A DNA stretch of 64,000 bases from Nonomuraea fuscirosea (GCF_003001935.1 NZ_PVNG01000026.1:148632-212631); one strand, 5' to 3'. Counted from the first letter of the stretch, positions 38,426-48,600 are shown. The notes: generated by a model not told the origin, from the letters alone. Made by a program: numbers and translations.

Positions 38426-40363
38426 TCAGAGCAGCAGCGCGATGGCGCGTACGGCGGCCGCGCACAAGGCGACGAACCCGCCCAGCACCGCCAGCGCCCG
38501 CAACCCTTCCCTGCGCAGATCAGGCAGCCGCTGCCCGATCCGTTCGATCTCGCGCCCGGTGATACCACCGCACAACATCCCGAACACCACGCCCGCCACC
38601 GTCACGGGCGCGGCCTGCTGCCACCAGTCGGCGTCGATCTGCCCGCCGCCGGTGGCCCAGAGCGCTCCGCCCGCGGCCACCGCGACGGGCACGCCCGGCC
38701 ACACGACGGCGGTCGCCGCCGCCCCGGTCAGCGCGACGGGGAAGGACAGCACGCGCAGCGTCACCCGGGTACGCCGGGAGCCGCGCTTGCGCACCATCCA
38801 GTGCCCCATCCACAACGTCCTGGTCAGCACCACGAACACGGTCGTGATCGCGATGGAGGCGATCGGCCAGATGACCGAGGCCACCACGCACGGCACGGCC
38901 AGCACCGCGAGCAGCAGCAGCGCGCCGTTGCCCGCGGGCAGGGTCGTGGCCGACTGCCCGCGCAGCCCGGTGCCGCGCCTGTCCTGCGGCTTGACGGCGG
39001 CCGTCCGGCTCCGTACGGCCGCGGCCGTACGCTGGCGCGAGGCGACCATCTTGGCCCGAGGCCCGGTGTTCTTCGCCTCGCCGCCCGCCCGCCCGCGCGG
39101 CACCGGCACTTTGCCCTCGGCCCGGCTGCGAGCCGGCACCGAACCCTTGCCGTCGGCCGCACCCCGGCTCCCGGCGCCACGCCCCGTGCCTTCCGGCGCG
39201 GCCCGGCCACTGGTTCGCCCGCTACCCTCCTGAGCAGCCCTGCCGCCAGCCCGTCCAGCAGCGTCGGGAGCGACCCTGCCGCCGGTACGCCCAGCGGCGT
39301 CAGGAGCGGTCCGGCCACCGGTACGCCCGGTCCCCTCGGAAGCGACCCTGCCGCCGGTACGTCCAACACCGTCGGGTGCGGTCCGGCCACCGGTACGCCC
39401 ACGCGGCGGCGGCACCTTCCCCTCGGCCGGCACCGCGTTGGGCCGGCTACGCGCCTTGGCCTCACCGCGCGCCGAGGCCGGCTCCTCCGCGGCACGCCCG
39501 CGTGCGTTGCCGGCCTCCTCCGCCGCATCGGCGCGCCCTCCGCCCGCCGGCGGCTCCGTCTCGGTCGCGTTGGTGGCCCTGGCCAGCCTGGACAGCCGGT
39601 CGGCCAGCAGCGCCGCCGTCGGCCGCTTGCCCGGCTCCCGGTTGAGCGCGGCGCGTACCAGCGGCAGCAGTTCCACCGGCACGCCCTTGAGGTCGGCCTG
39701 CCCGTTCAGCACCGCGTACATCTGCGCCTCGGCCGTGCCGCGCCCGAACGTCGGCCGCCCGGTCGCCGCGAACGCCACCGTGGCCGCCCAGGCGTGCACG
39801 TCTGCCGGCGAGTCGACGTGCTCGTCGGCGAAGATCTCCGGCGCGGTGTAGCCGGGCGTGCCGAGGAACGTGCCGGTCATGGTGAGCCGGGTCGCGTCGA
39901 GCACCTGGGCGATGCCGAAGTCGATCAGCACCGGCCCCTGGCCGCCCATGATGATGTTGCCCGGTTTGAGGTCACGGTGGACGACCCCGGCCGCGTGGAT
40001 GATGGCGAGCGCGGCGGCGATGCCCTGGGCCATGTCGACGAGCCCGGCCACGTCGAGGGGGCCGCTCTGGCGCACCTGGTCGAGCAGCGTCACGCCCTCG
40101 ATGTGCTCCATGACCAGGTACGGCCGGGCGCCGTCCAGGTCCGCGTCGAGGACCTTGGCGACGTACGGGCTCTCGACCCTGCGCAGCGCGCGCACCTCAC
40201 GCTCCAGCCGGATGCGTGAGGTCTCGTCCTCGGCCAGGTCGTGCAGGACCTTGAGAGCGACCTGCTCGCCACGGCGGGCGCTGGCGAGGTAGACCTCACC
40301 CATGCCGCCGCGGCCGAGCCGCTCGATCAGGGTGTACGGCCCGACCTTGCCGAGCTTGCTCAC
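38426..40363 (-). CDS. Membrane Ser/Thr protein kinase with repeat linker and C-terminal helices
   Basis: The 645-aa protein has a Pkn-type kinase domain (about 10-265): GRGGMGEVY glycine loop, ALKVL Lys38, HRDLKPGNI with catalytic Asp131, DFG at 148-150 and GTPGYTAPE. A low-complexity linker (about 266-440) contains six 12-residue repeats of the type GRTGGRxAPDxx (residues 322-393). The C-terminal about 200 residues carry at least five hydrophobic helices (LLLLAVLAVPCVVASVIWPIA and following) instead of a PASTA sensor. It therefore anchors the kinase through several helices, a polytopic layout of unknown signal. Start ATG 40363. Confidence 0.9.
   Translation of the reverse strand: MSKLGKVGPYTLIERLGRGGMGEVYLASARRGEQVALKVLHDLAEDETSRIRLEREVRALRRVESPYVAKVLDADLDGARPYLVMEHIEGVTLLDQVRQSGPLDVAGLVDMAQGIAAALAIIHAAGVVHRDLKPGNIIMGGQGPVLIDFGIAQVLDATRLTMTGTFLGTPGYTAPEIFADEHVDSPADVHAWAATVAFAATGRPTFGRGTAEAQMYAVLNGQADLKGVPVELLPLVRAALNREPGKRPTAALLADRLSRLARATNATETEPPAGGGRADAAEEAGNARGRAAEEPASARGEAKARSRPNAVPAEGKVPPPRGRTGGRTAPDGVGRTGGRVASEGTGRTGGRTAPDAAGRTGGRVAPDAAGRAGGRAAQEGSGRTSGRAAPEGTGRGAGSRGAADGKGSVPARSRAEGKVPVPRGRAGGEAKNTGPRAKMVASRQRTAAAVRSRTAAVKPQDRRGTGLRGQSATTLPAGNGALLLLAVLAVPCVVASVIWPIASIAITTVFVVLTRTLWMGHWMVRKRGSRRTRVTLRVLSFPVALTGAAATAVVWPGVPVAVAAGGALWATGGGQIDADWWQQAAPVTVAGVVFGMLCGGITGREIERIGQRLPDLRREGLRALAVLGGFVALCAAAVRAIALLL
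39185..39400 (-). repeat. 36-bp in-frame repeat, six units, in the kinase linker
   Basis: Six 36-bp units encode GRTGGRxAPDxx-type 12-mers (residues 322-393 of the kinase) with one or two substitutions each. The period is a multiple of three and the frame is preserved. Confidence 0.85.
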
Positions 40364-40445
40364 CGTCCCTCCCCGCCCGGCGCAGCCATAAGGGACACAA
40401 CCCTAGCGCCGGTACGCGAGTTGCCGCTTGAGGCACGCCGATGGA

Positions 40446-40622
40446 TTATCCGCGAGTGTGATCGGTGAGCATGCTGTCCAGCCGGGCGGTGGGCTCCTCC
40501 GACAGCCGGCGACGGCCCTTCCTGCGCCAGTTGACGTGGCCCCGGCGCTCCAGCCAGAGCAGCAGCCGATCGGCGCCGAACAGCACCACCACGGAGAAGA
40601 CGAGGGCGACGACGATTTCCAT
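40446..40622 (-). CDS. 58-aa membrane protein
   Basis: The start ATG 40622 and stop TAA 40446 define 58 residues: a hydrophobic helix (EIVVALVFSVVVLFGADRLLLWL, 2-24), then a basic amphipathic part (RRGHVNWRRKGRRRL) and a short acidic tail. GC3 bias is strong and no alternative gene overlaps. The gene is between the kinase and proA on the same strand. Function unknown. Confidence 0.62.
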   Translation of the reverse strand: MEIVVALVFSVVVLFGADRLLLWLERRGHVNWRRKGRRRLSEEPTARLDSMLTDHTRG

Positions 40623-40672
40623 GGCCCCCAGTCAACCTACGGCGCACGGCGCCGGTCAGGCCGACACGCCGA

Positions 40673-41947
40673 CTAACCGGCCACCACCGTACCCTCTGAC
40701 GTGCGCAAATGCCCCTCACCCGTATAGATCCACTTGGTCGAGGTGAGCTCGGGCAGCCCCATCGGGCCACGCGAGTGCAGCTTCTGCGTCGAGATGCCGA
40801 TCTCCGCCCCGAACCCGAACTCGCCGCCGTCGGTGAACCTGGTGGAGGCGTTGACCGCCACGGCCGCCGAGTCGACGAGCGTGACGAACCTGCGGGCGGC
40901 TCGCTGCGAACGGGTGACGATGGCCTCGGTGTGGGCGGAGCCGTAGCGCCTGATGTGGGCCACGGCCTCCTCCAGGGAGCCGACGACGGCGGCGGCGATG
41001 TCGAGCGAGAGGTATTCGGCGTAGAAGTCGTCCTCGGTCACGGGCACGACGCCGGGCCCGTGGGCGGCGATCCGCTCGTCGCCGTGCACGGTCACGCCCG
41101 CTTCGCGCAGCGCCTCCAGGGCCTTCGGCACGAACGCGGCGGCGACGTCCTCGTGCACCAGGAACGTCTCGGCGGCGTTGCACACCGACGGCCGCTGCGC
41201 CTTGGAGTTGAGCAGGATCTGCACGGCCAGGTCGACGTCCGCCTCGGCGTCCACGTAGACGTGGCAGTTGCCGACGCCGGTCTCGATCACCGGCACCGTG
41301 GACTCCTCGACCACCGAGTTGATCAGGGACGCGCCGCCGCGCGGGATCAGCACGTCGACCAGCCCTCTGGCCCGCATGAGCTCCTTGACGGAGTCGCGGC
41401 TGCGGCCGGGCACGAGCTGGACGGCCCCGGCCGGCACCTCGGTGCCCTCCAGGGCCTCCTGCATGATGCGGACGAGGGCGGTGTTGGAGGAGTAGGCGCT
41501 GGACGAGCCGCGCAGCAGCGCCGCGTTGCCGCTCTTGAGGCAGAGCGCGGCGGCGTCGACGGTGACGTTGGGGCGGCCTTCGTAGATGATGCCGATCACG
41601 CCCAGCGGCACCCTGATCTGGCGCAGCTCCAGCCCGTTGGGCAGCGTCGAGCCGCGCACGACCTCGCCGACCGGGTCGGGCAGGTCGGCCACCTCGCGTA
41701 CGGCGTCGGCGATGGCGGCTACCCTGGCCTCGTCGAGCCGCAGCCGGTCGACCATGGCCTCGGACGTGCCCTGGGCCCTGGCCCGTTCGACGTCCTCGGC
41801 GTTGGCCGCGACGATCTGGGACGTGTGGGCGACCAGGGCGTCGGCGATCGCCCGCAACGCCCGGTCCTTGGGCGCCCGCGGCAGCGGGGCCAGCTCGGCG
41901 GCGGCCTCTCGCGCCGCCTGGGCGACCTTCAAGAACTCTGTGCTCAT
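40673..41947 (-). CDS. proA: Gamma-glutamyl phosphate reductase
   Basis: The 424-aa enzyme of the aldehyde-dehydrogenase superfamily has GVIGIIYEGRPNVTVDAAALCLKSGNAALLRG and the catalytic-Cys region QRPSVCNAAETFLVHE, then TEAIVTRS and a DGGEFGFGAEIGISTQKLHSRGPMGL. It reduces gamma-glutamyl phosphate to glutamate semialdehyde in proline synthesis. It is downstream of proB by 78 bp. Confidence 0.97.
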   Translation of the reverse strand: MSTEFLKVAQAAREAAAELAPLPRAPKDRALRAIADALVAHTSQIVAANAEDVERARAQGTSEAMVDRLRLDEARVAAIADAVREVADLPDPVGEVVRGSTLPNGLELRQIRVPLGVIGIIYEGRPNVTVDAAALCLKSGNAALLRGSSSAYSSNTALVRIMQEALEGTEVPAGAVQLVPGRSRDSVKELMRARGLVDVLIPRGGASLINSVVEESTVPVIETGVGNCHVYVDAEADVDLAVQILLNSKAQRPSVCNAAETFLVHEDVAAAFVPKALEALREAGVTVHGDERIAAHGPGVVPVTEDDFYAEYLSLDIAAAVVGSLEEAVAHIRRYGSAHTEAIVTRSQRAARRFVTLVDSAAVAVNASTRFTDGGEFGFGAEIGISTQKLHSRGPMGLPELTSTKWIYTGEGHLRTSEGTVVAG

Positions 41948-42025
41948 CGCTCTTCCCTCATCACCATGGTCGTCCCGCTCCTCCGCGTGCGCCGGCCGGG
42001 AGCGGGGCGGGCCCTCGTCGGGCGT

Positions 42026-43144
42026 TCAGTTGTGGGCTTCCAGTATGACGATGTCGTCGCGGTGGATGAGCTCGCGTTCGTATTCCGGACCGAGCGTGCT
42101 CGCCAGCTCCCTCGTCGAGCGCCCCAGCAGGCCGGGGATCTCGACGGCGTCGAAGTTCACCAGGCCGCGGGCCACCACGAGCCCCTGCGGGCCGCACAGG
42201 TCGACCGGATCGCCCGCCGCGAACTCGCCCTCCACCGACGTCACCCCGGCGGGCAGCAGCGACTTGCGCCGCCCCACGATGGCCTCCACCGCGCCTTCGT
42301 CGAGGTGCAGCCGGCCGCGCCCGGTGGTGGCGTGCGCGAGCCAGAGCAGGCGCGTGCCCGGATGGCGCCCCCCGGGGTGGAAGTAGGTGCCGACGTCGGC
42401 CCCGCCCAGCGCCTGGGCGGCGTGCGCGGCCGCGGTGAGCACCACGGGCACGCCGGCGCCGGTGGCGATCCTGGCCGCCTGCACCTTGGTCACCATGCCG
42501 CCGGTGCCGACCGCCGCGCCGTTCTTGCCCAGCTCGACCCCGACCAGGTCCTCCGGGCCGCGGATCTCGGCCAGCCGGCGCGAGCCGCTGCGGCTGGGCG
42601 GGCCGTCGTAGAGCGCGTCGACGTCGGACAGCAGCACCAGCGCGTCGGCGTGGATGAGGTGCGCCACCAGCGCCGCCAGCCGGTCGTTGTCGCCGAAGCG
42701 GATCTCGTCGGTGGCCACGGTGTCGTTCTCGTTGACGATCGGCACGATGCCCAGCTCCAGCAGCCGCGCGAGCGTGCGCTGGGCGTTGGCGTGGTGGGCG
42801 CGCCGCATCATGTCGTCGGCGGTCAGCAGCACCTGCCCCACGCGCAGCGAGTAGCGGGCGAAGGAGGAGGTGTAGCGGGCCACCAGCACGCCCTGCCCGA
42901 CGGAGGCGGCGGCCTGCTGGGTCGCCAGGTCGCGCGGTCGCGCGCTCAGCCCGAGCGGGCCGAGGCCCGCCGCGATCGCTCCCGAGGAGACCAGGACGAT
43001 CTGCGTCCCGGTACGGCGCCGCGCCGCCAGCACGTCGACCAGGGCGTCGACGCGATCCACGTCGATCATGCCCTGAGGGGTGGTGAGCGAGGAGGAGCCG
43101 ACCTTGACGACGACCTTCGACGCTGAGCTGATCTGTTCCCGCAC
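42026..43144 (-). CDS. proB: Glutamate 5-kinase with PUA domain
   Basis: GTG 43144 gives 372 aa: an amino-acid-kinase domain (KVVVKVGSSSLTT, LVSSGAIAAG, NENDTVATDEIRFGDNDRLAALVA, GTGGMVTKVQAA) and a C-terminal PUA domain (about 275-370, RGRLHLDEGAVEAIVGRRKSLLPAGV). It phosphorylates glutamate for proline synthesis and is usually feedback-inhibited by proline. First of proB-proA; it is downstream of obgE after a 215-bp gap containing a repeat. Confidence 0.97.
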   Translation of the reverse strand: MREQISSASKVVVKVGSSSLTTPQGMIDVDRVDALVDVLAARRRTGTQIVLVSSGAIAAGLGPLGLSARPRDLATQQAAASVGQGVLVARYTSSFARYSLRVGQVLLTADDMMRRAHHANAQRTLARLLELGIVPIVNENDTVATDEIRFGDNDRLAALVAHLIHADALVLLSDVDALYDGPPSRSGSRRLAEIRGPEDLVGVELGKNGAAVGTGGMVTKVQAARIATGAGVPVVLTAAAHAAQALGGADVGTYFHPGGRHPGTRLLWLAHATTGRGRLHLDEGAVEAIVGRRKSLLPAGVTSVEGEFAAGDPVDLCGPQGLVVARGLVNFDAVEIPGLLGRSTRELASTLGPEYERELIHRDDIVILEAHN

Positions 43145-43246
43145 GTCTGGCAGCCTATCCGCTCCCCGAACGCGCCTCGCTACCAGCCGACGATCTTGGC
43201 TGCGCCGTCCGCGTAACTTCCTCCACCCGCTGACACGCCACCCGCA

Positions 43247-43312
43247 GGACCGTCACGTCCGGCTGGTCGTCCGACCCTCGGACCGTCACGTCCGACCGGT
43301 CGTCGGACCCGC
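43247..43312. repeat. 33-bp tandem repeat in the obgE-proB gap
   Basis: Two units start at 43247 and 43280, each with GGACCGTCACGTCCG and GGTCGTC. The rest of the 43145-43359 gap shows no gene; it carries the proB promoter region on the minus strand. Confidence 0.6.
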
Positions 43313-43359
43313 GAGACCGGCTGTCGGCGGGGCTCGCGAGACCCGCCGCGTCTCTCCGC

Positions 43360-44712
43360 CTACCCCAGCCGGTTGTCCGACCCGCGCGGCCCCTGCCGCA
43401 CCGTCTCGGCGCTCAGCGTGGGCTGCCAGTCGAAGACGTAACCGCCCTCCATGGGCCCGATGACCACCTCGGCCCCGGCCTTGGCGCCGAGCTTGGCCAG
43501 CTCGACCTCGACCCCGAGCCGTTCGAGCCGGTCACCGAGGTAACCCACCGCCTCGTCGTTGCTGAAGTCGGTCTGCCTGATCCACCGCTCCGGCTTCTCC
43601 CCGGTGATCTGGAACAGGTTGTCGTTGACCCGGCGCACCTTGAACCCGGCCGCGCCGAGCTGCTTGGGCCTGATGACCAGCCGGGTCGGCTCCTCGACGG
43701 GCTTGTTGGCCCGCGCCGCCGCCACCCATTCGCCCATCGCGTACGACAGCTCCCGCAGCCCGTCACGCGTGGCCGCCGAGATCGTGAACACCTTCAGCCC
43801 CCGCGCCTCGAACTCCGGCGCGACCATCTCGGCCAGCTCCCGCGCGTCGGGCACGTCGGCCTTGTTCAGCACGACCAGCCGCGGCCGGTCCTCCAGCTTC
43901 CCGTACGCGCGCAGCTCCGCCTCGATCACCTCGTAGTCGGTGACCGGGTCGCGGCCCGGCTCCATGGTGGCGCAGTCGATGACGTGCACGAGCATGTCGC
44001 ACCGTTCGACGTGCCGCAGGAACTCGTGCCCGAGCCCCTTGCCCTCGGACGCGCCCGGGATCAGCCCGGGGACGTCGGCCACGGTGAACACGTTGTCGCC
44101 CGCCGTCACCACGCCCAGGTTGGGGATCAGGGTGGTGAACGGATAGTCGGCGATCTTCGGCTTGGCCGCGCTCAGCGCCGCGATCAGCGAGCTCTTGCCC
44201 GCGCTGGGGAAGCCGACCAGCGCCACGTCCGCGACGCTCTTGAGCTCCAGCATGACGTCGAGCTCGTCGCCCGGCTCGCCGAGCAGCGCGAACCCGGGCG
44301 CCTTCCGCTTGGTGGTGGCCAGCGCCGCGTTGCCGAGCCCGCCGTGCCCGCCCTCGGCGATCACGTAGCGGGTGCCCGCCCCCACCAGGTCGACCAGCAC
44401 CTCACCGGTGGCGGAGTCCTTCACCAGGGTGCCGTTGGGCACGGCCAGGACCACGTCCTCACCGTTGGCGCCGTCGCGGTTGGAGCCCTGCCCCTGCTTG
44501 CCGTTCGGGGCCTTCCTGTGCGGCCGGTGATGGTAGTCGAGCAGGGTCGCGGTGTTGGGATCAACCTCGAGGATCACGTCGCCCCCGCGCCCGCCATCGC
44601 CCCCGTCGGGCCCGCCGAGCGGCTTGAACTTCTCCCGGTGGATGGAGGCGCACCCGTTCCCCCCGTCACCGGCCTTGATGTGAAGGACCACCTGGTCCAC
44701 AAAGTCCGGCAT
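43360..44712 (-). CDS. obgE: Obg/CgtA GTPase
   Basis: From ATG 44712 (GGAGGAA 9 nt upstream) the protein has 450 aa. The Obg domain is glycine-rich (GGPDGGDGGRGGDVILEVD), followed by the G domain (G1 GFPSAGKSSLI, switch DYPFTTL, G3 DVPGLIPGA, G4 NKAD) and a C-terminal OCT domain (about 340-430). It associates with the 50S subunit and links growth to ppGpp; in actinomycetes it affects differentiation. A longer frame adds only MEECG. Confidence 0.97.
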   Translation of the reverse strand: MPDFVDQVVLHIKAGDGGNGCASIHREKFKPLGGPDGGDGGRGGDVILEVDPNTATLLDYHHRPHRKAPNGKQGQGSNRDGANGEDVVLAVPNGTLVKDSATGEVLVDLVGAGTRYVIAEGGHGGLGNAALATTKRKAPGFALLGEPGDELDVMLELKSVADVALVGFPSAGKSSLIAALSAAKPKIADYPFTTLIPNLGVVTAGDNVFTVADVPGLIPGASEGKGLGHEFLRHVERCDMLVHVIDCATMEPGRDPVTDYEVIEAELRAYGKLEDRPRLVVLNKADVPDARELAEMVAPEFEARGLKVFTISAATRDGLRELSYAMGEWVAAARANKPVEEPTRLVIRPKQLGAAGFKVRRVNDNLFQITGEKPERWIRQTDFSNDEAVGYLGDRLERLGVEVELAKLGAKAGAEVVIGPMEGGYVFDWQPTLSAETVRQGPRGSDNRLG

Positions 44713-44788
44713 CCCGCATTCCTCCATCGCCCCACCAGGGGCCTCTCATGTCTGACAACCCATCGCCGACCGGCCCGGGAAACACCAA

Positions 44789-44823
44789 GGGGTGGATCGC
44801 ATCCGAACGGATCGATCCACCCC
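44789..44823 (-). terminator. Terminator after rpmA
   Basis: GGGGTGGATCG pairs with CGATCCACCCC (44789-44799 with 44813-44823), enclosing an inner ATCCG/CGGAT stem. Minus-strand sequence continues TTGGTGTTTCCC. It lies 37 bp beyond the rpmA stop and separates rplU-rpmA from obgE. Confidence 0.75.
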
Positions 44824-44860
44824 TGAAGCGACGAGCCCGAGGCCGAAGAGCAGGAAGAAC

Positions 44861-45121
44861 CTACTCGGCGGCGACGGGGACGATGCTCACGGCCCTGCGG
44901 CCGCGCTTGACACCGAACTGCACGTGACCCGCGGCCAGCGCGAACAGCGTGTCATCGCCACCGCGGCCGACGTTGTCACCGGGGTGGAAGTGGGTGCCAC
45001 GCTGGCGGACGATGATCTCGCCCGCGTTGACCAGCTGACCACCGAAGCGCTTGACGCCCAGACGCTGGGCGTTGGAGTCACGACCGTTCCGGGTGGACGA
45101 CGCGCCCTTCTTGTGTGCCAT
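44861..45121 (-). CDS. rpmA: 50S ribosomal protein L27
   Basis: The 86-aa protein begins MAHKKGASSTRNGRDSNAQRLGVKRFGGQ and contains VRQRGTHFHPGDNVGRG, a direct match to L27. There is no N-terminal presequence needing Prp cleavage. It sits near the peptidyl-transferase centre. It follows rplU by 15 bp, the standard pair. Confidence 0.98.
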   Translation of the reverse strand: MAHKKGASSTRNGRDSNAQRLGVKRFGGQLVNAGEIIVRQRGTHFHPGDNVGRGGDDTLFALAAGHVQFGVKRGRRAVSIVPVAAE

Positions 45122-45136
45122 CTCTCAAACTCCCGT

Positions 45137-45439
45137 TCAGGCCTGCTCGATACCGGTGATCTTCACCTGGGTGTACCGCTGGCGGTGACCCTGGCGCTTC
45201 TTGTAACCGGTCTTGTTCTTGTACTTGAGAATGCGGATCTTCGGGCCCTTGGTCTCACCGAGGATCTCGGCGTTGACCGTGAACTTGCCCGCCTCCGTGG
45301 TCACATCGCCGTCGTTGACGACGAGCACCGTCGGCAGCGATACCGAAGAGCCGACCTCGCCGGCGACCTTGTCCACCTCGAGGACGTCACCGACGGAGAC
45401 CTTCTGCTGCCTGCCGCCGCAACGAACGATCGCGTACAC
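45137..45439 (-). CDS. rplU: 50S ribosomal protein L21
   Basis: The 100-aa protein starts MYAIVRCGGRQQKVSVGDVLEVDK and ends in HRQRYTQVKITGI, canonical L21. It binds 23S rRNA. First gene of rplU-rpmA. The 216-bp gap to rne contains a perfect 8-bp hairpin. Confidence 0.98.
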   Translation of the reverse strand: MYAIVRCGGRQQKVSVGDVLEVDKVAGEVGSSVSLPTVLVVNDGDVTTEAGKFTVNAEILGETKGPKIRILKYKNKTGYKKRQGHRQRYTQVKITGIEQA

Positions 45440-45503
45440 CGCGGAACCCTTCTACTGACTCACTGTTGCTGTTCGAACATCAGCTACCTCATCGGAGGTG
45501 GCC

Positions 45504-45529
45504 GCCGAATGCTGCGCCTATCATTCGGC
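45504..45529 (-). promoter_or_regulatory. Hairpin in the rplU leader
   Basis: GCCGAATG (45504-45511) and CATTCGGC (45522-45529) are perfect 8-bp arms around a 10-nt loop, 65 bp above the rplU start. It could terminate rne, protect the mRNA end, or be a ribosomal-protein leader. It is placed in a 216-bp gap (45440-45655) that has no gene. Confidence 0.4.
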
Positions 45530-45655
45530 CTGTCTGAAACCCGACGAACCGAGTAAGCGCGCCAACAGGGCACGTCACCTGACGCACCGATTCACCAGGG
45601 TACCGGATGAACGGTGCCCCGGCGAACCGGACGGATCGTCGGAAGTCAGCCGAGG

Positions 45656-48600
45656 TTAGTCGGCCGACTTGGCTCGGCGGGAGCGTCTCCGCCCTCTGCC
45701 GGAAGTCTGGCTTGCCTGGTCGTCCTCGGCCGGGACGTCTTCAAGCGCACCGGTCACGGTATCACGGCCGGCGGAGTCCTTGGCCGCGGAAACCTTGTCC
45801 GCCACCGCCTTCTCGACCGCCATCTTGCCCTGCGTACCGCGCGGCTCCGGCTTGCTCTCCACCGGCTCGGTGGAAACGAGCAGGCCGCGCCCGTTGCAGC
45901 AGTCACACGGCGTCGAGAACGCCTCCAGCAGCCCCTGACCGACCCGCTTACGCGTCATCTGGACCAGGCCCAGCGAGGTGACCTCGGCCACCTGGTGCTT
46001 GGTCCTGTCGCGGGCCAGGCACTCCAGCATCCGCCGCAGCACCAGGTCGCGGTTGGACTCCAGCACCATGTCGATGAAGTCGATGACGATGATGCCGCCG
46101 ATGTCGCGCAGCCGCAGCTGGCGCACGATCTCCTCGGCCGCCTCCAGGTTGTTCCTGGTGACGGTCTCCTCCAGGTTGCCGCCCTGGCCGGTGAACTTGC
46201 CGGTGTTGACGTCGACGACGGTCATCGCCTCGGTACGGTCGATCACCAGCGAGCCGCCGCTGGGCAGCCACACCTTGCGCTCCATCGCCTTGCTCAGCTG
46301 CTCGTCGATCCGGTACGAGGCGAACACGTCGCCGTGCTCCCCGTCGTCCCACTTCGACAGGCGCTCGGCCAGGTGCGGCGCGACGTACTTGACGTACTCG
46401 TCCACCGTCTCCCAGGCGTCGTCGCCCTGCACGACCAGGTTCGTGAAGTCCTCGTTGAACACGTCGCGCACGACCCGGATGGTCAGGTCGGGCTCGGCGG
46501 ACAGCAGCTCCGGCGGGCTGGCCGACTTGGCCTTCTTCTGGATGTTCTCCCACTGCGCCGACAGCCGGGCCACGTCGCGGGCCAGCTCGTCCTCGGAGGC
46601 GCCCTCGGCCGCGGTGCGCACGATCACGCCGGCGTTCTCCGGCATGACCTTCTTCAGGATGCTCTTCAGCCGGGTACGTTCCTTGTCGGGCAGCTTGCGG
46701 CTGATGCCGGTCATCGACCCGTCGGGCACGTAGACCAGGTAGCGTCCCGGCAGGCTGATCTGCGAGGTCAGGCGGGCGCCCTTGTGGCCGATCGGGTCCT
46801 TCGTGACCTGCACGAGCACCGACTGGCCCGACTTCAGCGCCGACTCGATCCGCTTCGGCTGACCCTCCAGCCCGGCGGTGTCGAAGTTCACCTCACCGGC
46901 GTACAGGACGGCGTTCCTGCCCTTGCCGATGTCGACGAACGCCGCCTCCATCGAGGGCAGCACGTTCTGCACCTTGCCGAGATAGACGTTCCCGACGTAG
47001 GACTGGCTGGCCTCGCGGTTGACGTAGTGCTCGACGAGCACGCCGTCCTCCAGCACCGCGATCTGCGTACGGTCGCCGACCCGCCGCACGACCATCATGC
47101 GGTCGACGGACTCGCGGCGGGCCAGGAACTCCGACTCGGTGATGATCGGCGGGCGCCTGCGGCCGAGCTCGCGACCCTCGCGGCGGCGCTGCTTCTTCGC
47201 CTCCAGCCGGGTCGAGCCGCGCACGCTCTGCACGCCGTCGGTCGCGGTGTCGAGCGAGGCCGAACGGCCCGAACGCGGCGCGCGGATGCGCACCACCGTG
47301 TTCGGCGGGTCGTCGCTGGCGGGCTCGGAGCCCTCGTCACCGCCCCTGCGGCGACGGCGGCGCCGGCGGCGCGAGGAGGTGGCCTCCTCTTCCTGCGCCT
47401 CTTCACCCTGCTCGTCGGAGTCGTCCTCGTCGGACTCCTCGCCGTCCTCGGCGTCGTCCCGCTCGCGCGCCTTGCCGCGGCCCCTGCCGCCCCTGCGGCG
47501 GCGCCGGCGGCGGCTGCCGCCCTCTTCCTCCTCCTGCTCGTCGGAGGTGTCGAGGTCGGTCTCCTCCTCGGCCGGCATCTCGTCGACCGGCTCCTCGGCC
47601 TCCTCGGCCTCGGGCTCGGCGACGGGCTGCGCCGCCTCTGCCTTACGGGTGACGGCGGGCTTGGCCTTGCTGGGGTCGGGCGCCTGGAACAGCGGCGCGA
47701 AGATGGCGGCCGGCCGCTGGAAGGCGGCTCCCGGCTCGTCCTGCCTGCGGGCGGTCATCCCGAACGGGTCGGCGAGCAGGCTGGGGCGCACGTTGTCCTC
47801 GTCCAGATCCTCGCCGGCGGGCTCGTCGTCGAGCGGCTCGTCCTCGGGCAGGATCTCCATGATGTCGTCGTCGGCCTCATCGGCCCCGCCCTGCGCCGCC
47901 TTGTCACCGGAGACCTCCACGTCCCCGCCGGAAGCGGCCTCAGCAGCGGCTTCGGCAGCCGCCTCTGAAGCGGCCTCGGCGCCGGCCCGCCGACGCGAGC
48001 GACCGGCCCGGCCCGCGCGCCCGCCGGTAGCGCTTTCGCCCGCGCCGCCGTCCTGGCCTCCCGCGTCCGTGCCGTCCGCGGCACCGGCGGCCTGCGCCGC
48101 CGCACTCACACCGGAGGACGCCTCGTCACGGCCGGGCGCGCCGGAACGCACGTCGCGCTCCCCCGCCTCGTCACCGGCCTCACCGGCAAGCGCACCGGCC
48201 TCCGCCTCGGCGGCGGGCGCGACCGTCTCATCCGCCTTCTTGCGGGTCCTGCGCCGCTTCACGGGCTCCTCCGCGGCGGGCTCACCCTCCGGGAGCGCTC
48301 CCGGAGCAGCCGCCTCAGCCTCAGCCTCCGCTTCGGCCGTCTTCTTCGTCGTACGCCGCCGCGTCGTCGTGGCGGTGGACCGCGTCCGCGTGGCCCGCTT
48401 CGGCTTCTCGGCCGCGGTCTCACCGACGGCCTCACCGACGGCGTCGGCCATGGCGGCCTCGGCCGGGCTCTCCACCGGCGTCACGCCGCTTGCGTCCGGC
48501 ACACCGCCGGAAACCGCACCAGCCGGACTCGTACCGGCATCGATCACGTCACCGGCCCCCGCGCCGGCGGAAACCGGCGCCGCGGCGGCCGTACCGCCAT

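Noticed and set aside
40709..43126. 805-codon plus-strand open frame
   Set aside because: It runs antisense across proA and proB, both clearly real; no domain is visible.
45614..47968. 784-codon plus-strand open frame
   Set aside because: Antisense to rne; composition (Leu/Gly/Arg/His) reflects the opposite strand.
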